DNA of 11,348 nucleotides from JBCCRH01 sp039208045. GTDB lineage: Bacteria; Bacteroidota; Bacteroidia; Chitinophagales; Saprospiraceae. The position numbers were made by a program, and so were the translations under genes. The stretch spans positions 1-11,348 of the forward strand of contig JBCCRH010000178.1 of assembly GCA_039208045.1 (NCBI GenBank), in the 5' to 3' direction. Below the pieces are notes generated by a model. The model ran no database searches. It was not told the DNA's origin and saw only the letters and a list, made by a program, of their open reading frames with translations. Within the stretch, counting starts at the first letter, position 1. The number at the start of each line of letters is the position of its first letter. This document shows, piece by piece, positions 1 to 7,600 of the stretch.

Positions 1-12
1 GCATTAGCTTAG

Positions 13-1665
13 CTAATCCAAATTCTCACAAGCGGTATACGTATTTTCACCAGCGCCACCAAACTCCAGGGTGTTACTGAATGTACCGTTCCCTTTTTCT
101 TGCTGAAAAAAGGTAAAGAGTTGGTACATGCACTTTCCATCAAATTCCTTACTCGTCAAAGCCATCACGAGTGAACGAGAGACGGTAACCCCCGCCCAGG
201 ATTTATCGTAGTCCCAGTCTTTAGAAACAATGATGGCTTTTTGGTATACCTTACCAGAAGAGCTATTGGTCTTTTTACGCATGATTTCTAGTGCGGCTTG
301 CTCTAACTCAGCATTACGCATACCTGCCTTGGGAAGGGTAGCATTGGCATAGCGTTTATTTTCTTGTGCAACAAGTACCTGCTGTACGGCCTCAATGCCA
401 CCAGATTGATCGATCGTAAAACTTCCTTTTACATCCGATCTAGTGCCTCTAAAAATAACTCTGATGTCGACTGAAATATCCGAGTAGGGCCCTGCATCCA
501 CTAATGCTCGGGCGATACTTTCATGCGTAAACATATCGTGATCTGCATACAGCTTAGCATATTGCTTTGTCCAGGAAGCATCGGGAATAATAGCGAATTG
601 TAGGTAGTTTTTCTCCTGCATAGGTGTGTTTACACAAATGGCAGTGCGGCTACCTTCGTCCACCATCATCCCATTTACTTTGACTTCCATGTTATTGATG
701 ACATAGGAGTCGGTCATCGCTCTCAGTTTGGAGGGGAGGTAGATGGTGGCGAAGATAGGATCACCGGACTGGAAACTATTGCTAAAATCGGCAGTTGTTT
801 CGTTGCCAATCGGAACTTGCTTGTTAGAGAATAATAGCTTACCCAAATTATCTCGGTGCATGGTACTAGCATAGCTAATGCTACCGCCAATAGCCTGCAT
901 CTTTTTTTCGACCTGCCGCAGCCAAGCGCTTGCTTTAGAGTGGGCAGGAGCAAAACAAAGCAGTAATTGACAAAAGTCTTTTGCTGCATTTAAATGTTTT
1001 AGCTCCTGTTGGGCGTCCCCTTTCACGCCTGTATTGTTCAAATAACCCACATACTCATTAAAAGTGCTTGCACTGTTATCTATAAATCTCGGATAATCAT
1101 TCAGGGCATTTACAGTTCGGTCAATAAAAAATCGGTGCTTTTCATACGTACCATCTTGCTTGGCTTGTTCTACTTTTGATAGGTAATCTGCTTTAGAAAA
1201 ATCGCCATACAGGGCCTTTGCCTTTTCCAAGTTTTTGTGTGTAGAAAAGAACTTTAGGCCATCCGTACCGGCAGCACCGACATCGGCTTTGGTGTATACG
1301 TAGGGGAGTCTAGTGTATATGTTCTTGAAATAATCTTGCTCATCATTTGATGCTTCGGCCTTATCAGCGGTCTGCTCTCCTTTAATACTCGCTAGCTGTT
1401 GCTCTTCTGCGCTCACGTCGAGGTTGGGGCACTTTTTCTTAATCTTCGCTAGCGTTTTTTCAGCAAAACCCACATACGTGCGAAATAAAAGTTTTTTGCC
1501 TGTTACTTTTTGTAGTTTTGATAGATGCTTCTTTAAGGTTGATTGATACTTTTTACAAGGATCAGCTTGCAACTCAGCAACCTCAAGTTGATGGTTAACA
1601 GGTGCTTCAATTGGTGTGCTCAGAGATAGTAAAATCAAACAAGTAGCAGTGATGTAGTGTACCAT
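13..1665 (-). CDS. Secreted protein of unknown function, possible target of the adjacent two-component system
   Basis: The 550-residue product starts with a short hydrophobic segment (about residues 4-17) ending near a small-residue cleavage site (IEA, about residue 21). It looks like a Sec signal peptide without a lipobox, so a periplasmic or exported soluble protein is likely. Residues 35-110 are rich in Lys, Glu and Gln and probably helical. Residues 210-265 are again helical. Residues 295-410 look beta-rich, including SGDPIFATIYLP and the stretch around DISVDIRVIFRG. No catalytic motif, transmembrane segment or T9SS sorting tail is visible, and I do not recognise a named family. The ATG at 1665 follows its own promoter (TAATTTTG at 1693-1686) in the 69-bp gap after the response regulator. 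That promoter carries the same palindrome as the kinase promoter, so co-regulation is inferred. The stop is TAG at 15-13, so the gene is complete. Confidence 0.85.
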   Translation of the reverse strand: MVHYITATCLILLSLSTPIEAPVNHQLEVAELQADPCKKYQSTLKKHLSKLQKVTGKKLLFRTYVGFAEKTLAKIKKKCPNLDVSAEEQQLASIKGEQTADKAEASNDEQDYFKNIYTRLPYVYTKADVGAAGTDGLKFFSTHKNLEKAKALYGDFSKADYLSKVEQAKQDGTYEKHRFFIDRTVNALNDYPRFIDNSASTFNEYVGYLNNTGVKGDAQQELKHLNAAKDFCQLLLCFAPAHSKASAWLRQVEKKMQAIGGSISYASTMHRDNLGKLLFSNKQVPIGNETTADFSNSFQSGDPIFATIYLPSKLRAMTDSYVINNMEVKVNGMMVDEGSRTAICVNTPMQEKNYLQFAIIPDASWTKQYAKLYADHDMFTHESIARALVDAGPYSDISVDIRVIFRGTRSDVKGSFTIDQSGGIEAVQQVLVAQENKRYANATLPKAGMRNAELEQAALEIMRKKTNSSSGKVYQKAIIVSKDWDYDKSWAGVTVSRSLVMALTSKEFDGKCMYQLFTFFQQEKGNGTFSNTLEFGGAGENTYTACENLD

Positions 1666-1685
1666 AATGTATTCAATTATAGATA

Positions 1686-1731
1686 CAAAATTAGAAAGTC
1701 AGCTACTTCCTCGTGCTACCCGATCAGGTGG
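1686..1731 (-). promoter_or_regulatory. Promoter of the secreted-protein gene with a palindromic operator-like site
   Basis: On the minus strand, CCACCTGATCGGGTAG (1731-1716) is followed after 22 nt by TAATTTTG (1693-1686), which fits the Bacteroidota -7 box TAnnTTTG. The start codon lies at 1665. No -33 TTTG is visible, and the palindrome occupies the place where the -33 element would sit, as in an activator-dependent promoter. The same arrangement with identical spacing lies before the kinase gene (4313-4268). The binding protein is inferred to be the neighbouring response regulator. Confidence 0.6.
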
Positions 1732-1734
1732 AAT

Positions 1735-2358
1735 TTACACCAAATTTTCTCTATTGGCTTTATTGATGGCCTCAATATTGGAGTTCACCTGTAGCTTGAG
1801 GTAGATATTTTTCAGATGAAATTTAATGGTGTTTTTACTGATAAATAACTGATCGGCAATGCTATCATAACTATTGCCTGCGGCCAGCAGGGTGAGCACC
1901 TCTTTTTCGCGGCTAGACAATTTGATTTTGCTGGGCTTTTTCTGGAAAGAACTCACCACCATTTTAGCAATCTTAATGCTCATCGGAGCACCACCCGCCA
2001 CACTCTCCTGGAGAGCATCCACCAAATCTTTTGGACTCACATTTTTAGTCAGATAACCAGAAGCTCCCGCCCGAAGCGCGTCGAATACCATCTGCGAATT
2101 TTCATAGACCGTAACCATAATAATCTGCGTAGCAGGCTTGGCAGCTTTGATCTGTTTGGTACCCTCCACCCCGCTAAGGCCAGGGAGCTTGATGTCCATC
2201 AGTACTATATCCGGCTGATCTAGTCGAAGCTGAGCAATAGCCTCCTCACAATTACCATAGGCCCCCACTACTACAAACTGCTCAGTAGCATTAATCACCT
2301 CTTCAAAACCAGCCCTCAGCGGTTCATTATCTTCAATTAGAACAACTCTATGCTTCAT
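1735..2358 (-). CDS. NarL/FixJ-family response regulator (REC + LuxR-type HTH)
   Basis: The 207-residue product is a full-length two-component response regulator. The receiver domain spans about residues 3-118: acidic pair E9-D10, phospho-acceptor D55 in VLMDIKLPG, T83 in the switch position and K105 in GYLTKN. The LuxR/GerE helix-turn-helix spans about 145-200, with LSSREKEVLTLLAAG and the recognition segment ISKNTIKFHLKNIY. The start chosen is the ATG at 2358, because it places the beta-1 strand KHRVVLIEDN at the N-terminus. The frame is open for 62 more codons upstream, but these lie inside the kinase gene and do not resemble a receiver domain. The gene overlaps the kinase 3' end by 11 bp, which implies translational coupling. 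It is presumably phosphorylated by that kinase. The likely targets, from promoter motifs, are its own operon and the gene at 13-1665. Confidence 0.95.
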   Translation of the reverse strand: MKHRVVLIEDNEPLRAGFEEVINATEQFVVVGAYGNCEEAIAQLRLDQPDIVLMDIKLPGLSGVEGTKQIKAAKPATQIIMVTVYENSQMVFDALRAGASGYLTKNVSPKDLVDALQESVAGGAPMSIKIAKMVVSSFQKKPSKIKLSSREKEVLTLLAAGNSYDSIADQLFISKNTIKFHLKNIYLKLQVNSNIEAINKANRENLV

Positions 2359-4249
2359 TTTTGTGAATATTTCCGGTGAATGAAATGGTCGTCCCACACG
2401 CAGTAGAAGAGTCGATGACCAAGTGGCCACCAATCTTTGCAGCACGCTTGCGCATGCTCGCCAACCCATTATTGGAATTTGATAATGCCTCTGGGATGCC
2501 CTTCCCGTTATCTTGAAATTCGATATACAGTATGTTCGAAGCAAACTTAAATTGGAGCTGCACCTCGCTACAATCAGAATGCTTTAGGGCATTGGTCATC
2601 GCTTCTTTAAAGATGAATATCAATTGCTTACTCCAATAGAACGGCAATTGAATATCCTGCTCTATGGATCGCTCTAGCTGAAATTTGATGGCCGTTTTAC
2701 TAAAATAATCCTCCCCAAAATCCGACAAATACGTAACTACTTCTTCTAAGTTGTCACTATTCGATTTTAGGGAAAAGATAAAGTCTCGGGTACCCAGGTA
2801 TAGCGTTTTTGCATCTTCTGTGATTTGCTGAAGCTTTGCTTTGATGCCTTTATGTTGTAGCGTTTTATCTGCTTCAATGATGCTAGATAGCAAGGAAATT
2901 CGGGCTAATTTGTTACCTAACTCGTCATGGAAGTCTTGTGCAATGTTCTCTCGCACGTGGATGATTTCCTGTTCCAGTTTTAGCTGCGTAGCCATCGCCT
3001 GCTCCAAATTGGCATTAATTCGCTTGACCTTTTTGAGCTGTCGCCTGCTGAGTAGTAGGAGCAGTAAGATAAGTAAAGAAATAAAGGTGACGCTGTAAAT
3101 GGTAAGCTGTTTTATTTTGGCATCCTTAGTTTGGAGCGCCTTATCTTTGAGTGCAGATTGATATTTAGCCTCTAAGTCATTGATCGTTTTTAGGCGTTCT
3201 ACGCTGAAAAGACTGTCCTTAAGTGTCGTATGCTTTTGGAGGGCGCGGTAGGCTTTTTGGGTATTACCCGATTGTTCGTACAATTCAGCAGCTTGATAGA
3301 GGGTTTTCATATAGCCCCCAATATCACGTCTCGTATCCTGCACTAGCATCGTATCGGTCCACCGTTCGACCTCTTCCAACTGGCCCAAATCAAGGTGATC
3401 CCATGCTTTAGAAAGATAAAGCCCACTTAAATTCTTTGCTTGCGTGATCCTTTTGCCATAATAGATGGCTGTATCGATGTAGCTTAGCGCCCGTTCCAGT
3501 TCTCCTCGGTGATAAGCGAGCGCTTCGAGTGCCCGATAGATTTTGGTGAGCTCGGTGATGTGCTGGTGCGCGAGCGCTTCTTGTTGAGCAATAGAAATAT
3601 AAAACAGTGCACTATCAAGCAGGATGGTTCTATTCGTTTTAGTAAATCGATTTTCGTATTGGTAGCCTAGCCATCTATTATCGTAAATGGCGTACAAATC
3701 ATCAGTCCCATTTGCTTGGATAAGCTGCTCCGCCTGCTTCACATACTTCCACAACTTCTCATCTTCATCAACCCTCGTGTAGAGCCACACCAATTGTTTT
3801 AAGGCTTCAATTTCCAACCTGGTTGCCTGCTGTTGTTGAGCCCGCATCAAGGCATCCAAGGCATATTTGGATAAATCCTCAAATTGACTCGTAGCATGAT
3901 AGTACTTCGCCTTATTTAATTGATAAGCAGTCAATAGCGCCGCCTCGCAGCCAAGTTGCTGAAGCAACCTATCCTGCTTTTCCAAGAGGCACTCTGCTTT
4001 TTCAATGGCCTTCTGGCTAAGGACATAATCCAGCTCCAAGGTAAGCCCCAAAAACACACAGGCCCCCTCCGAGCTAGCAGCCAGCAAATCAACTAAATGG
4101 TAAACAGAAACAGAATCTTCAAGCTTGGTCAGGCTAATTTGTGCGGTCAGCTCCTTTTCGCTACAGCGACACCCCTCTTGCCCCGGCAAGTGCAAGGCAA
4201 GCAATAGACAGATTTGCAAACAATAAATTCGGATTAGGTCGTATCGCAT
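2348..4249 (-). CDS. TPR-containing sensor histidine kinase (HisKA_3/HATPase type)
   Basis: The product is about 633 residues. It has an N-terminal hydrophobic signal or anchor (about residues 5-22), then a long helical region (about 30-370) with TPR-like pairs such as ELERALSYIDTAIYYGK and AELYEQSGNTQKAYRALQKH, probably periplasmic. One transmembrane helix follows (about 382-402), then a basic coiled-coil linker (about 403-435). The dimerisation/phospho-acceptor helix has AQDFHDELGNKLARISLL with the likely phosphorylated H441, as in NarX/DesK-type kinases. The ATPase domain has the N box EAMTNALKHS (N553), G1 box DNGKGI (580-585) and G2 GLASMRKRAAKIGG (595-608). The ATG at 4249 is preferred over one at 4291, because the predicted promoter box (4275-4268) lies between them and only the former begins with a normal signal sequence. 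The stop overlaps the response regulator start, so the two form an operon. The signal sensed is unknown. Confidence 0.92.
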   Translation of the reverse strand: MRYDLIRIYCLQICLLLALHLPGQEGCRCSEKELTAQISLTKLEDSVSVYHLVDLLAASSEGACVFLGLTLELDYVLSQKAIEKAECLLEKQDRLLQQLGCEAALLTAYQLNKAKYYHATSQFEDLSKYALDALMRAQQQQATRLEIEALKQLVWLYTRVDEDEKLWKYVKQAEQLIQANGTDDLYAIYDNRWLGYQYENRFTKTNRTILLDSALFYISIAQQEALAHQHITELTKIYRALEALAYHRGELERALSYIDTAIYYGKRITQAKNLSGLYLSKAWDHLDLGQLEEVERWTDTMLVQDTRRDIGGYMKTLYQAAELYEQSGNTQKAYRALQKHTTLKDSLFSVERLKTINDLEAKYQSALKDKALQTKDAKIKQLTIYSVTFISLLILLLLLLSRRQLKKVKRINANLEQAMATQLKLEQEIIHVRENIAQDFHDELGNKLARISLLSSIIEADKTLQHKGIKAKLQQITEDAKTLYLGTRDFIFSLKSNSDNLEEVVTYLSDFGEDYFSKTAIKFQLERSIEQDIQLPFYWSKQLIFIFKEAMTNALKHSDCSEVQLQFKFASNILYIEFQDNGKGIPEALSNSNNGLASMRKRAAKIGGHLVIDSSTACGTTISFTGNIHKNEA

Positions 4250-4267
4250 CTGGATTTCAATAGACCC

Positions 4268-4313
4268 CAAAAATACGAAAAGCAGGAGCAAAAAAACCTA
4301 CCTCATCAGGTGG
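4268..4313 (-). promoter_or_regulatory. Kinase-operon promoter with a palindromic operator-like site
   Basis: On the minus strand, CCACCTGATGAGGTAG (4313-4298; half-sites ACCT and AGGT around GATG) is followed after exactly 22 nt by TATTTTTG (4275-4268), a match to the Bacteroidota -7 box. The start codon is at 4249. The motif matches the one at 1731-1716 in 14 of 16 bases, with the same 22-nt spacing to the -7 box. Autoregulation by the encoded response regulator is inferred. Confidence 0.6.
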
Positions 4314-4351
4314 GCAAGTTTTGTGTTGGGCAGCTAATCCCGCTATCCGCT

Positions 4352-4625
4352 CAAACGAGGAGTGGCCAAAAGCTACACTGCCATGCCCACGCCAGCTGTC
4401 TTCACTCCAAGTATTCGTTCAGCCAGCTAGCGTGGGGGCAGTGTAGAGCATGTCTGTACTTCACTTTTCGAGCGAACGCTACCAAATTTTGTTCTGAACA
4501 AGACGCGATGCGGGAGCATAGCCTTAGCTACGCGACCAAAGAGCAACGCAGTGCAGGACAAGATTTGGCAAGTGCAGCCGAAAGGGTGAAGTGCAGACAT
4601 GCTCTTAGCTTTTGACCACTCCTCA
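4352..4625. repeat. Nested inverted-repeat element (possible MITE or structured intergenic repeat)
   Basis: This non-coding stretch between the kinase promoter and the adhesin 3' end is built of nested inverted repeats. Outer arms 4357-4374 and 4607-4624 match at 17 of 18 bases. Inside lie two hairpins. Hairpin one pairs 4373-4382 with 4437-4446 (10/10), extended by 4386-4398 with 4424-4436 (12/13). Hairpin two pairs 4446-4470 with 4579-4604 (one gap, few mismatches) and continues inward with 4482-4491 against 4559-4568 (9/10). The whole would fold as a three-way junction in DNA or RNA. The 8-mer TATCCGCT occurs on both sides (4344-4351 and 4626-4633), a possible target duplication. The core (4487-4563) resembles the palindrome at 11249-11327. 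It could be a non-autonomous mobile element, and it could also end transcription from the adhesin gene. Short open frames inside it have no support as genes. Confidence 0.75.
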
Positions 4626-4665
4626 TATCCGCTACTATCGGGGCTGCGGCCGCGCTCTTACGACG

Positions 4666-7600
4666 CTACTCCACCATTACTTTTTTCAAGTACACCTGCT
4701 TGCTAGCAGCCAAGTCCGCCTGTATCAAATAAAGGCCTTTCGGCAAATTCAAAAGCTCCAAGCGCACCTCATGCTCAGCTTGTATGGGCAGCTCCATAGT
4801 TTGTATCAGCCGTCCACTCAAGTCGATCAGACTCAACTGAATCGCTTGTGGAGTAGCCAGTTGTAACTGCACATTAACCCAGTCTCGTGCCGGATTAGGG
4901 AAGGCGCTAAACCCAATAATCTGCTCAAGCACTACACTGCTAACAATGACATCCACTACGATAGTCTCCACCGCTTCACAACCATTTTGATCGATTACCC
5001 TAAGCACGTAAGTACCCGCTAATAGGGCGGTTAAGTCTTCTACAGCAGCATCAAAAGGCTCCCCATCTTTAGTCCATTCAAAGGTATAGCCGCCCGTTCC
5101 ACCATTAATAGAAAGGTCAATCGCCCCATCAGCCAAGCCTTCTGTTTGGTCGGTAACGCCATCTATTTGAATTTCAATAGGTGTAGGCTCTAAAATAGTA
5201 GCCTCTACATCGAAGGTACAACCATTGGCATCCGTGATCGTCAGATTATACATTCCACTGGTCAAATTATCAGTTGGCCCACTGATTTCATAAGGAGGCG
5301 TACCACCAGTAGGATTGATAACAATCTGCCCGTCTGCATCACCTGCACACGAAACAGGCATTGTCATGACGCCTGCATCAAGTGTATTGGTAATAGTAAC
5401 CGTAAACACACAATCCGCAGTGTTGCCGCTCTGATCGCTTACTTGATAGAGCTCAGTGCTTACTCCCTCCGGGAAGGGGCCGCCACTGCCTATACCATCT
5501 TGCAAGATGAGTTGTGCAACGCTACAGTTATCACCAGTAACAGGTAGATCGTAAGTGATGCCTCCACTACAGTCCACTGAAATGATGTCTTCTGGGCACG
5601 TAATGCTTGGCGCAATCGTGTCCAGTACGGTCAGGCTAAGTTGCTCGGTGGTCATATTATTAGAGCCATCCGTAGCAGTCACTTCAATGGTATTGGCACC
5701 AATTTGATCACAGCTGAAGGCACTTTGGCTGACGTCGGTAGTAGCTACGCTACAATTGTCGGTGACATCAACAATTTGATCTATATCTGGCAGGTTTGCT
5801 TGCCCCGCTTCATCCAAATAGATGATAAGATCACTCACCACTATCACTTCGGGAGCCTCCGTATCCTCTTCTTCAATCGTATAGGTCTGTGTAGTACTAC
5901 AATTAGTGCCATCCGTAACGGTCACACTATAATCACCTGCTGCTAAGTTATCGATAGCAGGCGTAGTAGCACCATTCGACCAGCTAATACTCAATGGATC
6001 ATTTGCTTGTCCTGAAATTTCAAGGCTGATCGTTCCTTCGGCTTCCCCCACACAACTATTCGAGATAATCGTTGCCTCAATATTAGTTACGCCGCAAACA
6101 AAGGCTTCTACAGTTACAGTAGCTATTTGGCTACAGCCATTTTCGTCGGTTACCGTCACGGCATAGGTTCCGGGGGGTAGGTTTTCAATAGTTGGAGTCA
6201 TTGCTCCATTGCTCCACTGATAGCTCAAGTTGCCCGTACCACCATTGGCAGAAGCATCAATCTGCCCATCACTGCTGCCAAAGGCACTTTCATCAACAGA
6301 CACCAGCTCAATATTGATAGCATCTGGTTCAGATATGGTAATTACCTCAATAGCTGGGCAGCCATTCGCATCAGTAATACTCACTTCGTAAGTACCTGCT
6401 GCTAGATTACTTTCCGTAAAATCAGTTCCACCGGATGACCATAAGACTTGTACCGGCGCAGTAGCATTTTCCAAACTTACTGTTGCACTACCGTCGCTCC
6501 CTCCATTACAACTTACATCAGTTGCCGATACAGTAGTACTCAAAAAGCAATCGACACTACTCACCGTAACAGATGCGGTAGCGGTACAACCATTGGCATC
6601 AATCACCGTCACGCTATAGTTAGCTGGTGCGAGGCCGCTTAGCTCAAGATCAGTAGCGCCATTACTCCACTGCACTTCATAGGGGGGCGTTCCACCATCG
6701 GGCTGCACACTAGCTGTACCGTCATTGGCTCCCAAAGTAGACTCGTTGGTAGCACTAGCATTAGGCTGTATAGCAGTTGGTTCGCTGATCGTGGTAGTAA
6801 GTGTAGCAATGCAGCCGTTCGCATCGGTCACCGTAAGCGTGTAGCTACCTGCTGGCACCTGGCTTAAGTCAGCTGTGCCCACACCATTCGACCAGTTAAA
6901 CGTAAATGGTTCGAGGCCATCAGCCGTATTCACTATTGCTGCACCATCACTTCCTCCATTGCAGCTTACGTTAGTAGTTTGCTCAAGCTCAAGACTTACC
7001 GGTATATCTTCATCGACAATGACCTGATCACTACGAGCACAGCCAGTGGCAGGAATAGTAGCGGTTACGGTATAAGTACCCGCTTCGGCCACCTCAATAC
7101 TTTGTGTAGTACCCACAATAGTACCCGCCTCATTAGACCAGCTAAATACACAATCCGGACAATTTGAAAAGTTGGCAGATAAAGTCTGACTGGTCGTATT
7201 ACACGTAAGTGTGGCAGTCGGGCCAGCATCTACATTTGGTAAGAGCGTATCGATAGTGACTTGTGCGATGTCTGTTTGTGTGCAGCCATTTTCTGGATTA
7301 GTTACTGTAAGGGTATAGTTGCCCGCTGCATCCACTATAATAGACTGATTCGTATTGTTATTATTGACAATATTTCCAATATCCGTCATCCAAGCAAAGG
7401 TACAGCCCATGCAGTCCCCCGCCGAAGCGGTTAGTGTGGCAGTTGGGTTGGCACAGGTGATGAGAGCATCGCTTCCTGCATCTGCAACAGGAGTTTCAAA
7501 ATCCGCATCTATTTGAACCGTTGCAGCAGCCGAGCAACCATTAATCGTATTAGTCACTGTAAGCGTATACGTGCCACCTGCATCCACCATAGTAGAAGGC

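Noticed and set aside
2359..2544. N-terminal extension of the response regulator by 62 codons
   Set aside because: It lies within the kinase ATPase-domain coding sequence in another frame and would put foreign sequence ahead of the conserved receiver start.
4250..4291. Longer kinase start at 4291
   Set aside because: It would begin upstream of the predicted -7 box at 4275-4268 and would place a second hydrophobic stretch before the signal peptide.
4646..4653. GCGGCCGC palindrome after the adhesin stop codon
   Set aside because: It is a short self-complementary string without a loop or T-run, most likely chance, and does not support a terminator call.
4310..4866. Two plus-strand open frames (about 101 and 84 codons)
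   Set aside because: The first lies almost wholly in the inverted-repeat element, and the second runs into the adhesin 3' end in antisense. Neither shows a recognisable protein pattern.
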